DNA from: Capitella teleta
Lineage: Eukaryota > Annelida > Polychaeta > Capitellidae
Length of the DNA stretch: 64,000 nucleotides
Reading direction: 5' to 3'
Assembly (NCBI GenBank): GCA_000328365.1
Contig: KB296008.1
Span: forward strand, 97,966-161,965
The notes beneath the pieces were generated by a model. The model searched no databases, had not been told where the DNA came from, and worked only from the letters and a program-made list of their open reading frames with translations. This document shows, one piece after another, positions 10,316 to 23,506 of this stretch (positions within the stretch are counted from its first letter, which is position 1; the number at the start of each line of letters is the position of its first letter). Both the position numbers and the translations under genes were made by a program.

Positions 10316-10758
10316 CTATATGCACCTTGGAGACTCGCGGCGCTGAGCCTGTCGCGTGTGTTCGCAGGTGTGCGAGCGACACTCCGAAGGTTATCTCGCG
10401 ACAGAGCGAGGTGTTGCGAGAGATGATTAGAGCATGCGCTGGAGCGAAAATCACGCCGTTAATGACGAGCGAGCGATTTCGTCACGCGAAACACCTCGGC
10501 GAGGGGGCTGGGGAGAGGTATCGAACGGAGTTATTGACGGGTCGCAAGGGTCTTCGTCGAAAGTAACAATTTGAGAGGAACGATCGATACGAACTGGAAA
10601 TAATCGTGATGGACTCAGACAATGGCGCCTCAAGGTTGCCAGGGCCCGCTTCCCTCTTTAATAGCACAGGGGAGGAGGTTTTTCGTCTCCCTCGATACTC
10701 GAGACGGCGATCCATACCACCGAGCGCCATTCTTCAATGAACCGTGAAAGAGGTGAAT

Positions 10759-10766
10759 TTCCCACG
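10759..10766 (-). promoter_or_regulatory. Su(H)/RBPJ site CGTGGGAA
   Basis: A perfect CGTGGGAA on the minus strand. A second perfect copy lies at 62639-62646 on the plus strand. Notch input to SoxB1 is plausible biologically, but two 8-mers in 64 kb is about the chance level. Confidence 0.2.
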
Positions 10767-10794
10767 ATTCTGTAATCGAAGGCCTCTCCTCTTA

Positions 10795-10852
10795 AACCCC
10801 TCCCTCCTCCTCCTCCTCTTCCTCCTCCTGCCTCCTCTTTATCTCCTCATTC
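10795..10852 (-). repeat. Pyrimidine-rich CCT-type tract
   Basis: Degenerate TCC/CTC units, purine-rich on the minus strand, which encodes a spurious poly-Glu end. Confidence 0.8.
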
Positions 10853-11504
10853 TGTGTGAGTGTAATTATCAATCTATGCGAAATTAAAAAATACCCATTG
10901 GATGATTGACAGCCATCAGTTTGAGACGTCAACGATCGCTCTTTTCGACCGCACTCGAAATTTGATTGAGTTGCCTCAACAAGCATTTGCCAGGAGCGAC
11001 CGGGCGAGGCACGAGTGGCTTGCCGGGCGCACATCCCCTTCCCCGGGGCCATCTCCGGAGCCTCTCCCCGGCCCCCCTCGATGACTGATTTATCTCTGCC
11101 AGGTGGCGCGGCACAGAACGACGATGAGGTGTCGGGAGGCCGAAATTACGGGCGCCATTTTTCTGAGCCAGCGCTTTCCGTTCACGCTTTATTTAGCCGC
11201 TGTCGTACGGCGCGCCGTATACGAATAATCACAGTACGACTCAGCGATTCACCAAGAGCATGCGCACTAGAAATGGGTGTTGTTCAATATGTTCAACATA
11301 GCTTCCACCCTTCTTGACCGGCGATTAAAATTGTTACTAAGATTTCACGCACGAAAGCGCGCTTTGAATTCCCCCCTCGAGGGGTGAGGGCTTAGCGAGG
11401 AAGTCGTCACCATTCACAGGAAAGGTCCCAAGGACGATCAACCCATCTATATGATCCTATTTAATACTAAATTTCCACCCTTCAAATTTCACCATTTTGC
11501 TGTA

Positions 11505-11542
11505 TTTTTTTTTTGTTTTTTTTTTTTTTTTTTTTTTTTTTT
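11505..11542. repeat. Poly-T tract
   Basis: T10, one G, then T27. No element attached to it was recognised. Confidence 0.9.
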
Positions 11543-12454
11543 GTATCGCGTGCTGCCATTTTCGGCATTCCCTAATGACGATCATGCGCCCGGGGCCCTT
11601 TCCTCCTCCGCCTCCTTCTCCTCCTCATTAGGTCTGAGGACAGGTGAACGGAGAGCAGGGCCGGGAGGGAGAGGCCCCCGTGCGAACCTCCCTCGCCCAT
11701 GGGGTGCCTCCCCAAAGGGTCAGGGGTCAAATGTGCGGTGCGGTCACATCTGTGTCAAGCCCAGAAAACTGCCATGACCAGAGACAGCTGCACACACGAC
11801 CGAGTACTCGATGACGTAATTTTAATATATCCAGTAATTTAAATATAATGTCTGAGTACTGACATTTTTTGATTATGAGCAAGCACCTGCCTCACTGTCA
11901 AATGTTACATAATTGAGAAATATGTTTCCAACAATTTACATATTTGCATTATCATAATGCATCACTCGCCGGTTATGCAATTAAAAGCGTCGTTTGTTAC
12001 GTAATGCGACGTAATTGTTAACCGTAATATTCTAAATTATAATTTTGGGAGGTCGTATAGACCGGTCAAGCGGTCAGTCTATATAGTGGATGTAGTATAT
12101 TTGTATTCGTGGGATGCAACAGCTGGGTGTGTCACATTCATCGAATGTAAACACCTTCGTTAGATAGAAGGTGTTCGATGCAAACAAAATGATCTATAGT
12201 AGGTCAATCATTGCCGATCAGCGCTGAAATCACTCTAGTATCCACTTGTATAAACGCATCTTTACGCCCGTTAAAACTTGGACGCAATCACGTTTTTCAC
12301 ATAACAACTGTCGGAGCGTATTCGTGATTATTCCGATAAAACTTTTTTTACTTTTCTTCTCTCATTCATTTGTTGCAATTTTTTCTCCGGGCACTTAATC
12401 CGCGAACGTGCTTGGTACCTCTACGCTCATTGTGACTCGCTGCTACCTCTATTG

Positions 12455-12500
12455 TGACGCGCATGCGCATTCAGCCGCCAGTCTTCGAACACGTGACTTT
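12455..12500. promoter_or_regulatory. NRF1-type and E-box motifs
   Basis: GCGCATGCGCA at 12460-12470 and AACACGTGAC at 12488-12497 in a small CpG-richer patch between AT-rich stretches. Confidence 0.3.
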
Positions 12501-12615
12501 AGCTAAAATGAGCCAAACAAAATCAAAATCCTTTATTGATGGTTTCTACTTTGACCTTTGACACGGGAAAAGATTTCGTTGCTAGCTAAGTGATGAATGA
12601 TTAGTGCAATTCGAT

Positions 12616-12643
12616 AATAATTATAATAATTATAATAATTATA
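12616..12643. repeat. (AATAATTAT)n short tandem repeat
   Basis: Three units of a 9-bp AT-only repeat. Confidence 0.8.
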
Positions 12644-13031
12644 CTAAAAATGCCCTAATTCTAAGCGGTGACACGCGCCAAACACGTATAAAACTCAATG
12701 TCGATTTCATTCAAAATTAAGTTTCTGTTGTAAACAATTTCGATTCTATTTAAAGAGAAACTCCGCTCGACGTCTGAACCATTTCTAGCGCTGCCAATTC
12801 TGACGCTAGACAAAACAATATTTTTAGGTCAAACATGCGCACTAGCATAATGGCCAATAACGAATTCTGTAAACAATTCTTGCGAGATGATCCATTCCCT
12901 TAGCGGGAAGAGAGGAGGGAGGGGGATGTGCCAAATGTGACTTCTGTTGATAAATATTTTATGCACTTCTGATGTTAGGGCAATGAGCGCAAAAATGAAT
13001 TGAGTGGCTCCGACTGACAGGCCTAATACCG

Positions 13032-13075
13032 CCCTCCCCCTCCCCCGGGATCTCTCCCCTTCCCCCTCCCCCTCT
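13032..13075 (-). other. C-rich tract, quadruplex-prone on the minus strand
   Basis: Repeated CCCTCCCCC blocks give five or more G runs on the minus strand; also Sp/MAZ-type. Confidence 0.5.
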
Positions 13076-13237
13076 CAGATTGACAACAGTGTATCAACCT
13101 CTTGATCTGCCATCTTAAACGCTTTCGAGTCGGCTATTTTTCAGCTGCAATTCGCGCTCATTTTATCTTATCTTATCTATCAAAAACAGGGGTGAAATTA
13201 TCAGAAAATGAGCCTGGGATAGCGATCACACCCGGCG

Positions 13238-13278
13238 GTGGTATTGTATTTTATTGTATTTTATTGTATTTTATTTTT
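13238..13278. repeat. 10-bp tandem repeat TTATTGTATT
   Basis: Three to four units in direct succession. Confidence 0.85.
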
Positions 13279-13437
13279 TCCCCGTCACAGAGCAGAGTGA
13301 AAATACATTCAAAAGGTGCGAAAACAAATTTTCGTATCACAGAAGATCGCCCGCAGATATGTTGGCATTCGATTTTTTTTCTCTTTTTTCCGCGTAATGC
13401 ACCCATGCGGGGAGGGGAGGGGAGGGGGGTGCAGGGC

Positions 13438-13453
13438 CCATTGCATAACAACA
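13438..13453 (-). promoter_or_regulatory. Sox-Oct-like composite, zero spacing
   Basis: On the minus strand GTTGTTATGCAATG: a Sox half TTGTT directly joined to ATGCAAT, one base off the octamer ATGCAAAT. Zero spacing is the arrangement of classical Sox2-Oct sites. Confidence 0.4.
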
Positions 13454-13958
13454 TCAAAAGGTGAGTTAAAACACTGTCAGGTTGTTGATCCACCCCCATG
13501 TCTATTCCTCGCTGGGAACACGAAACAATCGTCCCCAGGGAGTGCCCTGTAACGAAGCGTCCGATGACTGTGCGCGACCGACGTTTCTCGCGGGATTTGA
13601 CGAGATGTCGCAGCGCATGTTCAGGACCAGAAGACGCCTCCTGGCGAACAATAGCGTAATTAGGCGGCGTAATCACGTCTAATCATTGAATTATCGCCAT
13701 AACAGCGCAAAGCTAATCGAATCAAGAAACGCGAGCAGATTTTTATGACGTGTCTGTGCATCTTGATTTGGAAATGGACAGCCACAGTGTTGTTGTCCAT
13801 TGCGACACGTGTGTACGCACAACACAGAAGACTCTCTCCGCACCTGACCCTGTCGCTGATAGAGACAGCAACGTATATTATGCAACATTATTATGCATTA
13901 ATTAAGACGCATGCAGGGCGAAACCGCAGGGGCAACAAAATGTAACAACGCATCAGAT

Positions 13959-13998
13959 AAAAAAAAATAAAATAAAAAAATAAAAAATAAAAATAAAG
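13959..13998. repeat. A-rich low-complexity tract
   Basis: AAAATAAA-type irregular repeat. Together with the similar tract at 2329-2392 it shows the AT-only simple sequence common in this flank. Confidence 0.8.
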
Positions 13999-14232
13999 AG
14001 CGTTCCTCTTGAATACGAAGGCGCATACATTAAAGAGAGTTCAGAAATTGTATCGACATTCGCTGCCCAATAGAGATTAGTGTGTATAGACTGTATACCC
14101 CAGCATAGCAATATATAGCAATATAAACATCATTTGGCTCCTTCATTTATCAGAATAAACCGTCTCCCGCCCGAAGACGCTGCTCCACAGAGTCGTTTAC
14201 GCTCTCCATCATGCTGTTCGCGCTGCCGTTGA

Positions 14233-14242
14233 CAGGGGGCGC
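14233..14242 (+). promoter_or_regulatory. CTCF-like CAGGGGGCGC
   Basis: A full match to the CTCF core CAGGGGGCGC. It lies 440 bp from another CTCF-like site at 14676-14688 in the opposite orientation. Confidence 0.35.
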
Positions 14243-14675
14243 ATGTGGGCTTGATCGGCGTTTGGCACCGCGCAAGGCCCCCCGCGAAGATCGAGCTGCC
14301 CGGCCCCCCAATCTATCTCCAGCTGCTTTCGCTTCTGCTCCCGGGGAGTTCGCCCTCCGATTGCATCTCCGTCTACACTCATTAACACTGAATGGATAAT
14401 GACAGATCGGCCGATGGAATCGCTGCCTAACCACTGCCTACTCACCGCCTCCTGAGTCTGCCCGCTGTCGCAGTGAGAAAATAGTGCGGCGTTCATTTGC
14501 CCGCCTCCCCAACCCCCGGGTGCCGTGTACAGTTATGCCCAGGGTGAAATCGACGGCGGATCGGATTCACGGATAACGCCGCCTTAAACAGGATGTTCGC
14601 GCGTTGTTACGTCATCCCCGCGGTTCAGCTTCCGCCAATAAGCCTCGAAGGGTAGAGTTACCCCTTCTATCTGTC

Positions 14676-14688
14676 GCGCCCTCTGGGG
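14676..14688 (-). promoter_or_regulatory. CTCF-like site
   Basis: GCGCCCTCTGGGG on the plus strand reads CCCCAGAGGGCGC on the minus strand, a good CTCF core, facing the copy at 14233. Confidence 0.35.
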
Positions 14689-14799
14689 AGAAGGGGAGGT
14701 GTGGTTTAGCACGGATCTACTGAAGGTGTTATTAGGCTTTAAAGACGATTATCCGAAATTGAATGATTATCATTTCCATGCTGAAAAGGAGGCACACAA

Positions 14800-16104
14800 T
14801 GCATATGCACTGCATAAAGGGCTGTGTCTGTATTTAGACGAACATTATGAGATGAACCTGTGGTGCTATTCGGCGCATTTAACCCTCAGATTAACGGTTT
14901 AACCTCCCGCGATGATCGTAAAAAAATCTGTCAATATATGAAATGTAATTAATGTCAATAATTTATATTGCTACCTGTTTACCTTCATATATACACGGTG
15001 TACAACCGGTATGCCTCCATTTTTCGCCTCGTAAAATCGCCTCTATTTCTCCATGCTCCATTCATCAAATGTTTGAAGTCATTTAAAAAATAATAAAAAA
15101 TGAATATATCTTATGTAAGTGCGTACTTTAACTGCATCGAATTTTCCCTTCTCCGATCAAACTTTTTCCTTTTCCTCCCATATGTGGGGAGGGAAGGGCG
15201 GGGTCGGGTGAAGGTCGGGGGTAAAATCTCCCTGTCGATCTCATTGTACGGCGAGTGAAAGGACTGCGCCGAGCATCTTTGAAACTCAGTTAGGTCGCCA
15301 TTGTAGCAATTCTTGCGCGGTTTCAATGAGTGTCTTGTCGATACAATACCACGTGCCAAATTCAATATGTTTCGAAATGGATTAACTGCGGAGCAATCGA
15401 ATCTGAACCCCTCCCCCCTACTCGGGAATTTAATTCACCCGAATGCCACTCTCACTCTCCCCACGACATGGAACAGAATGGACAAAAGGTTCAATTCGCA
15501 TTCAATGTATATCCATCACTTTCGTCGTTCCATTTCGGCAAATAATAAGAAATACTGAATTAAAGTTATTTGTTATATATTTTTTTATTTCTAGTTTATA
15601 TAGCACAGGCACCAATGTTAATCCCTCTTCACTCTTTCAGTTCGATCTCGGATTTCAGCCAACATGGCAGGAAGGTTCTCTTCAACACCATTGTGTCGAT
15701 CTCACTTCGATTCCTTCAACTGACGTCAAAAGCATTGATCACGTGACCCCGTCGAATGATGTCATGGCTTCAATTCTGCAAATAGAAAAAAAATAATATA
15801 TGTATGTATATCTAATAAAATATAATATAATATTTAAAAACAAAACAATTGTGACACAAGTTGCCTGCTTCACATCATCGAGACGAGACACGCACCTGTT
15901 GAATCCAACAATCACACAACATGCAAGAAACACACGCAATAAGTATCATTCACACCCTTGTTGGATGCCGTACCTCCAGTAATAAAAAACAAAGCACGAC
16001 CCGTATAAACGTCGAGTATTGGCAGTGCCATGTCATGTGATGCCATGTCATAAGGCATCCGTCAGCCGCACCGCCTGTTTCAATGTCATCAATATCACAT
16101 CACA
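14800..16104. other. Non-coding stretch
   Basis: AT-rich with one G-rich tract; a TGACGTCA at 15721-15728 is the only motif of note. Short frames have no family resemblance. Confidence 0.6.
15186..15208 (+). other. G-quadruplex-prone tract
   Basis: Five G runs of three or four with 1-2 base loops on the plus strand. Confidence 0.5.
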
Positions 16105-16199
16105 ATGAACGTTTGTAAGACGACATTGAATGGCCCTCGTGTGCGGACCCGTGTCGCGCCGGTGTTCATCTTGGCCTACAGTGGAGTCGTGGTAACCGT

Positions 16200-16212
16200 A
16201 ATAATAATAATG

Positions 16213-16254
<42 letters not shown>

Positions 16255-16261
16255 TATATAT
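16200..16261. repeat. (AAT)n microsatellite
   Basis: About 17 units with one TGA interruption, passing into (AT)n. Confidence 0.95.
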
Positions 16262-16357
16262 TGACATATACGATGGCAGTGTTGACTTTACGCAGCGGGC
16301 GTGATGAGACAGGAGTATACCGGATTAAGCGTCTGCACATGAGGGTGGGTTATAAGG

Positions 16358-16375
16358 AGGTCAAGGTCGTGACCT
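16358..16375. promoter_or_regulatory. Nuclear-receptor composite AGGTCA-AGGTCG-TGACCT
   Basis: Two direct half sites without spacing followed by an inverted one. It could bind several receptor dimers; specificity cannot be read. Confidence 0.3.
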
Positions 16376-16728
16376 CTGCGAGAAGATCATTAAGCGAGCA
16401 TTGGGGATGGGCCCCCGGGAGGTGGTCTATTCAACCCCCTTCCCATTCAGCGAGAACCAAGGCTCTCCGCTTCTCCTTCCCTATTCAGGACCTAGTTCTA
16501 ATGTGGCGGAGAGAGGGATGTGCTCCACGGTCTAAATACAGTTGTACACAGAGGGTTTTCCAAGGGTAGGAAGTAAGGGGGTTAAGGGGGGTTGTTGAAT
16601 CCCCAACAGAAGTGCAGGGACACGCTCACCTTGTAATGAATCGCANATGTCAACCAGAAGATTTGCTAAATTCATTTCTTTGAAGGTGTATTCGGTGCAT
16701 GCGCAGATCTCACACAATCCTTAATTAC

Positions 16729-16966
16729 NNNNNNNNNNNNNNNNNNNNNNNNNNNNNNNNNNNNNNNNNNNNNNNNNNNNNNNNNNNNNNNNNNNNNNNN
16801 NNNNNNNNNNNNNNNNNNNNNNNNNNNNNNNNNNNNNNNNNNNNNNNNNNNNNNNNNNNNNNNNNNNNNNNNNNNNNNNNNNNNNNNNNNNNNNNNNNNN
16901 NNNNNNNNNNNNNNNNNNNNNNNNNNNNNNNNNNNNNNNNNNNNNNNNNNNNNNNNNNNNNNNNNN
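16729..16966. other. Assembly gap (238 N)
   Basis: Unknown bases. A single ambiguous base also occurs at 16646, so this stretch is poorly resolved. Frames crossing it are meaningless. Confidence 1.
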
Positions 16967-17826
16967 GGAAATGATCAAACTCATATATTATGTATATGCG
17001 TTTGGAAGTATCATTTAATGCTGGTTGAACGTCGATTGTAAAATAGCCCTCTTCGTAGATCTATCGGGGGTAATTTGGCCAGCACCACACCATCCCATGT
17101 CGACGCATAGCTCGAGGCTGCGACACAGTTTATTAATATGGATTGCAAGTTTCGTGTAAGGGTATATCTGTAGCGACGGCACCTCCCCCGATTTATAGCC
17201 GACATAAAAGCCATTTGCCCGCGAGAATACAAAAAAGGCCGCCACAGCCTTAGCCTATAACAGGCAATTCACAGGTGATCGAGAAAAGGAAACAACCAAA
17301 CTTATTATATCGAAATAAATTAAAATAATTTTATGAACGTCATCATGTAGGTGTGTGTGTTACAACAGGGCGCGGTTAAATGAGAGATGTCCATCCAGAT
17401 TTCTGGGCATAATTATGAATAAATTATGGCCTGGGAGCTCCCGCTGCTAATTGGCGTGGTTCCCAAACGTGTTCGTTGCATAATTGATGGCATAAATAGC
17501 CGGCTAATTTGTGGATCCTTTTTGCTGACATCCAACGAGGCGATTCGAAATGGAACACTGCGCAACGAACGTAGAAGAAAATGCATAGAATTGCGACGCA
17601 ACAAGAAATCAATTAACCTGAGAAAAACAAGAATGCACTGGAATGCCCCCGGGCCCCTATATGCCAATACGAGAGTAAATACCACAATGTATCAAGTCTT
17701 ACTCGGAAATATTTACAGCGAATTCCATAATCCCAGTTGTTATAGCTAGTTGACCTCCATGGTGATTTTATTACGTAACACGTGTAAGCCTTCACCTCAC
17801 ATGTACCTCAACATAATAGAGACACT

Positions 17827-17827
<1 letters not shown>

Positions 17828-17859
<32 letters not shown>
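17828..17859. repeat. Poly-A tract
   Basis: A32. No upstream tRNA-like or retroposed sequence was recognised, so it is not assigned to an element. Confidence 0.9.
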
Positions 17860-17861
<2 letters not shown>

Positions 17862-18810
17862 AAATCGGACCAACAGTATATAGTATTCGGATCAAAAGTA
17901 ATCTGTGGGATCGGAAATAATCTGAACATTGACAGAAATCCACACGTGAAAGGCCTTTACGATGTGGTTACAAGACGTTGCGAGTGAGCTATTCAATCAG
18001 ATACAAGAGCGACAAAATAGTACAATAGGCAGTCCACTCAAGTGACCCACTGACCGCGTTAAATCCATTGTAAGAGAGCACATAACAGACTCATTCAATG
18101 AGCATATAATACGATCGCATTGAATGCCCTACAATAGCATCAGAGGCGTGTATGCATATACGTGAATGAGCGAACCAGGGAATGAATAGATCAGCGTGAT
18201 TTTTCCCTCATTTCACTTGGCTATTCATCGCGTGACCTCGATATAGGGTCAGCTGTTTCATCATCATCATGTTTTTTAACACATAACTCGAGCGTGGTTA
18301 TATATTATATTCTCTGGAGATATGAAGCCTGTTATAAGCATGTCGAAAGAGTAAACAGTGGAGGTGTTGAAAAGTAAACAATGTTGCGTTCGTATTGATT
18401 GAAAATGCACAGCATATTTCACTATTTGAGAAGGGCCAATGTTTTAACTATCCCCCCCCCCCCTTCGTTTCATATACGGATCGCCCATAAAATTGTGAAG
18501 TAGATTTACAAGTATTATATTATATGGTTTCAATATTCTGGTATGTCCAGCGATGACCCCACCCCTTGTTAATGGTCAAGTGAGCAGAGTGACCACGCTG
18601 TGGTGTCGCTATAATGTCACGCTCCACTGCGTCCATGACGTAACCACATCGAACAACAAGCGTTATTATATAATAATATATTATAAATATATTAATATAT
18701 AATCGATAAACAGCTCTAGACGTACAGTTCTCTGGACAACAGAGATATAACATTGGACGCATAGCAAAGTGAACAACGCTCTCATTCCAGCGGTGAGGCC
18801 AGGCAGCGAG

Positions 18811-18877
18811 GTTGTCATGTCACCAAGCCAACAGAGGACTACCCTAATATGGAACACGGGCTCGTTGGCATGGCGAC
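18811..18877 (+). promoter_or_regulatory. Two X-box-like sites
   Basis: GTTGTCATGTCACC at 18811-18824 and GTTGGCATGGCGAC at 18864-18877. Both are imperfect in one half site. They lie in an unusually GC-rich patch of the 3' flank, just before a G-rich tract at 18980. Confidence 0.3.
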
Positions 18878-18979
18878 ACGATTAAGGGAGGGCCTTTCGC
18901 GTGTGTTTCTCCGGACGGGTCGGATTTTAAACTTGATTAAAGTGCGGGGGACCGAGATCAGAGGGAAGAGCGGGAGTTA

Positions 18980-19002
18980 GGGGGGTTGAGGGGGGAGGGT
19001 GG
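18980..19002 (+). other. G-rich tract
   Basis: G6, G6, G3 and G2 runs in close succession; borderline quadruplex candidate. Confidence 0.4.
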
Positions 19003-22000
19003 TTCAGTTTGCCCGGCAAACATTGAGCTCTTTGGACGATTACCGTATTTGTGAACGCATTTTGTCATTAGGGGGATCGCATTTCGGTCGACATTTTTGG
19101 GGTTAAATCCTACATTACTCTGTCCGGTCATATCACCTGTACATCATGGTATACCTGCTGTGTTATAAGAACACCTCAGCGACCAAAACCAATGCGAAAA
19201 GCGAGGCCACATCTCATATTTAAGTTGAGTTATATTTGCTGAGATCGATGCGTTTGAATTGACAGAGCGGAGGCGCCAGATTCTCGCGCCACTCCAATGT
19301 CAACACAGAGAAGGAAAATCCGAGTTGGCGCCCAGCAGTCTGTCGCAAACGAATACTGAGAGCTACCGTACTCCATAAATCATAACACTGGAATACAGTA
19401 CAAGGATAGCTGTGCATCATTGGTATACGAAGCTTACTGAAATAGTTGAAATGACAATACCTTGGTTTATCGTAATGCATCAGCAAATATCAATATTTAA
19501 TTTAATATATTTACATGTATACATGTACCCTATACTCTGTAGTACACTATACATAAGCCTCATAACCAGTATATAGCCAATATATACATCCATACATCCA
19601 ATATATACATACAGGCATGTATGTGTACAGAGCCATGCTCAACGGAGCGTGATGGGTGCACGGTTGCCGACAGTGTCGTACAGGGAAGCCGCAAAAGTAA
19701 ATATTAGACCTCAGAGAGAAGTTTTTACGCATGCAAGCAGAGAAGAAATTCGCATCGAGATCAAGCGTGATTATTATGATTATTATCACAGCCATATTTA
19801 GCGTTCTTATCGCTGTATCATTCGCGTTTTATCGTCGTCATTAAAAAGACGCGCGCGTGACATAAAAGGCATTTTGCAGGTGTACATCAAACTGGTTGAA
19901 TCGAATTGCACGATTTATAATTGCTTCATTATGTCTTGTCGATATAATTAAGTATTATTTGTTTTTATATTATAATGTACAACATGATATGATATATAAA
20001 TAACTCACTGCATTAAACAATGTATATTAATAGCGCGCATGCGCGAGCGAACTCTTGCGTCATACTACAACGCCCTGCATTACATAATTTGCCAGCTCGT
20101 TGAAGGGACAGGCAGTTTCCTCCTCCCTACAGCACGCCACTCCCTCCCTTCGTCTCTCCATTGCTTCATGTTCGCTTGCAATATTACCTGAATGAATGCT
20201 CATTGCGATACACATGCAAACGCTACAGACGACTGATATAGTAAAGCTAAATGAGTCAATGTTTCTAATAAACAAAACATGACTGTACCAAAGATACTGC
20301 AGCATTACGGAAGTTCTAGTATCGGTAGACAAGCAATTTTAGTTAACTTTTTTTACGGTCAATGCGTAGGCTTTGAAGCTGACCAGCATGTTAGCGGTCA
20401 CTACTGACCAGCATAACAGCCGAGATATTTAAATTGGCTTAAGTGAATTATAATTATAACGGTTGTGATTGGAATTATCGATTGATATAATAAATCAATT
20501 AATTAAACAGGCCAGGTGTTTAATTGATTAAATGATAACAGCGTAACAGGATTGTCGGCTCAGTTTCAATTAAACATGCTTGTAATAACAACACACATAA
20601 ATGTTAACATCACTTCAACTGAGGGATTGTTTTGGAAATAGTTGAAATCGAATAATAACCACGTTTCATAAGCAAAGTTGAAATCAACACACAAGTTGAA
20701 AACAAATTCTTCGCTTTGCAATAAGGGGGACACGGGAATGACAATAAATGAGTGAGAGAAGAGGCGAGGGGAAGGGAGGAGGGGAAAGAGGAGGGTTGTG
20801 TGCCATATCTGTCACCGTAATATCCAATAATATTTCGGAGCTGGAAGCACATCAATTCAGCGCGCTGTCCGCTGTCGACCGACGAACGACGTCTTCGGCG
20901 GGAGGACGTCGAAGGGTGCAACGAAATGGAAGCGAATGATTCAATCAACTGCTGCTTCGCTATCGCCTGGCAATATGCTCTCTGCTTAGAGATAGGCATG
21001 GTGAGAAATGATCAGGGGAAGAAGAGGTAGAAGAGGAGCACCAAGATGAGGATGACCTCCACTAGAGAGCTCATTGATTGGCATGATGGAAGTAAACATT
21101 TAACGGGCATAATACATGTCTGCAAATTCGTTACCGTGAATGCATGGCCTGGGGTTAAATGGAATCATGGGAATTAAACTTTGTTTTTGCTCTCTCCTTC
21201 AGCCGGATGCTTTCCTTCTTGTGAGCAGATAATACCGGATCATGCTATATATATTTAAGCTCAGAAGCAGTCGTTCGGGGCGAACGAGAACTTGGCCATT
21301 TACTAAATGGTTCGTTAGTTGCCTCGAGCGGTTGGGTAATTATTATCAGAGGTGCATGGTGCACATGTTGCCGAGAATCGGATAGTGGAGCTCCGGTTTT
21401 CAATAACTGGTATATATTTGAGATATTTAACAACAAGAAAACATTTAGCAAAATTCGATATTTTGAGTGTATTTTACCCTCACTCACAAAAGCTGTTCTA
21501 CCTGTACATGCACATTACTCTGTATTATATTTCAGCTTCCTAATAGTACGGTCTTTCTATTCTCTTCATCGGTGAAATTCAATGTATATATGCAAGTATA
21601 TACACAAGTGATAGGCACAATAAAAATGTCCTTACACTAAACCTCACCATTCAAGTTACAAATATATACCATTTATACCAACTGCCTTGGATCGAGAGTA
21701 CTGGAGACCGTGCACGCACGCACAAGCAATGCTTCAGCATAGGATAGACTCCACTAATTGCAGCAGCCATTCTCGACAGCCAATCCTCCTTCACAGTAGA
21801 CTATTATGTGCATGCAGAGAGCGAATGAGTAGGTGATCTTTCGCAGCACTCTGGCTCTAAGAATGCCGTCACGAGTATAGATCAAGCTCAACACAAACCA
21901 CACTGGTTACACATACCAATGGCCATACAATTAATCATCATTTAGCTATAATAACAACGATTATTCTCCAATCATGCAAGTGTTGTTCATATTAATCATA

Positions 22001-23109
22001 TATTTATCATACATTGGCCTAATATGATTAAATTCAGGATATGGTCGCGTGTACCTCTTTAATACGGACAGTATACGGAACAAAGGAAGAGAATAAAAAA
22101 AAGTATCGAAATCGGATATCTCGGCATCCCTAGTCATTATGGGTAGTTTAAAAGACAAGGTAATCGATGATGTGCTTGTTGTGTCAACATGCATTGATAT
22201 ATTAATTTGTCTACTTGTGTATTATCATTTATAATTAATTATAAATCAGATTGGGGATGATTTCCAGGTGATATTTATTGGAAGGTGTTGTGTCTTTGAA
22301 GTGGGTGGCCGGCGGAAAATCCCGATTATGCAGATTAGCTTTTATTAATCTGGAGTCCAGTTTAGTGGTCAGCAACAGGTCTGGACAAAATTGCTTTTGA
22401 ATGATTCACATCCTGGGACAATAAGCTCATTGATTGAAAAGTACGCTAAAAGCTATAAATCATAACACGTTACTACATCGAAGGTGTATGGTTGAGTAAT
22501 AAAATTCCCCCTACATCAGTCAATTTTTGTTCTCTTTCTTTGTTTCGGAAAATAAAAAAGTTTCTCCAAACAAAATGCGAAGTGCATAGATACGACGAAC
22601 GACAATAATCAAAGCTAAATATTGACATCGATGGAAAATTGATATAACTCGCCGGTTCAATAAGAAATAAATTAATAATAAGTTACATAAGCAGTGCCAT
22701 AAACAGTTCAACAGATAGCGTGCCTGTCTATTTAGAAGGTAGTTCTTATATTCGTTGTTTTTCGCAAGATCTGCGCGTTGTCACGCTCTGAATGTTATCT
22801 TGAATGGACTCGCGGTGCCTGGCAGCTTGCTGGAGAAGAAATCGTCGCGATGCATCGTCGCACCTGTGAACGCGCAGCCAAGCGTGAGAAGACGGAGATG
22901 CTGTCTGCCCAACTGATTAATGGCCGAAATATATTACACAAGTAGCATCCGCTGCGAGAAAGCTTCTCTGTGCGCAAAATAATACATGTCTGCGTTATAC
23001 TCTACTACCCAAGACATACACACCTGAGCACATAAACGATACTCGATGCAAATACTGTCAAGATTTGGAGTATTTGCTCAATGAGTAGAACTATTCCAAC
23101 ACGCGAGGG
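19003..23109. other. Non-coding 3' flank of SoxB1
   Basis: AT-rich, with a high-complexity homeodomain-type patch near 22305-22365 (GATTATGCAGATTAGC, TTATTAATCTGGAG) and a perfect octamer ATGCAAAT at 23046-23053. No gene or mobile element recognised. Confidence 0.6.
20033..20048. promoter_or_regulatory. NRF1-like GCGCGCATGCGCGAGC
   Basis: Contains the palindromic core GCGCATGCGC. It is isolated at the edge of an AT-rich stretch, followed by a CpG-poorer region. Confidence 0.35.
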
Positions 23110-23122
23110 CTTTTTATATTTT

Positions 23123-23151
23123 TTTATTATACTGGTTAATAATACTTTATT
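23123..23151 (-). terminator. Candidate polyadenylation signals of SoxB1
   Basis: On the minus strand AATAAA occurs at 23146-23151 and again at 23123-23128, followed by an A/T-rich stretch. They are the first canonical hexamers in the sense orientation after the stop codon that I noticed, so they are the likely 3' end. A more distal end cannot be excluded. Confidence 0.5.
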
Positions 23152-23506
23152 TTCCTTTTGCACGTATTAAAACTCTTTTTCATATTATTGAAATGCGTCG
23201 ACACTGTTTTCAGACACAAAATACGTTTTCAGAAAATTCATACGATATTCTTTTTTTTTTTTTTTTTTTTTTTTTTTGGTAGCAATGGGTATCTTTTTTT
23301 TTCGTTCTTTTTTTCTTAGAAAATGTACAAGAAAAAAACCCCAAGGAGAATTAAACATTTATCACAAAACAAGAATTTTTAATAATCTCATTCATTCGCA
23401 ACTCAAGAAAAAAAAAAAAAAAAAAAAAAGGAAATAATAAAAAGTGCTATCTTGTATCAGTTCATTCACAATTATTTACAATTTTTTGGCTTCAAATATT
23501 TCGCTG

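Noticed and set aside
16699-16984. Open frames crossing N bases
   Set aside because: Consist almost entirely of unknown residues.
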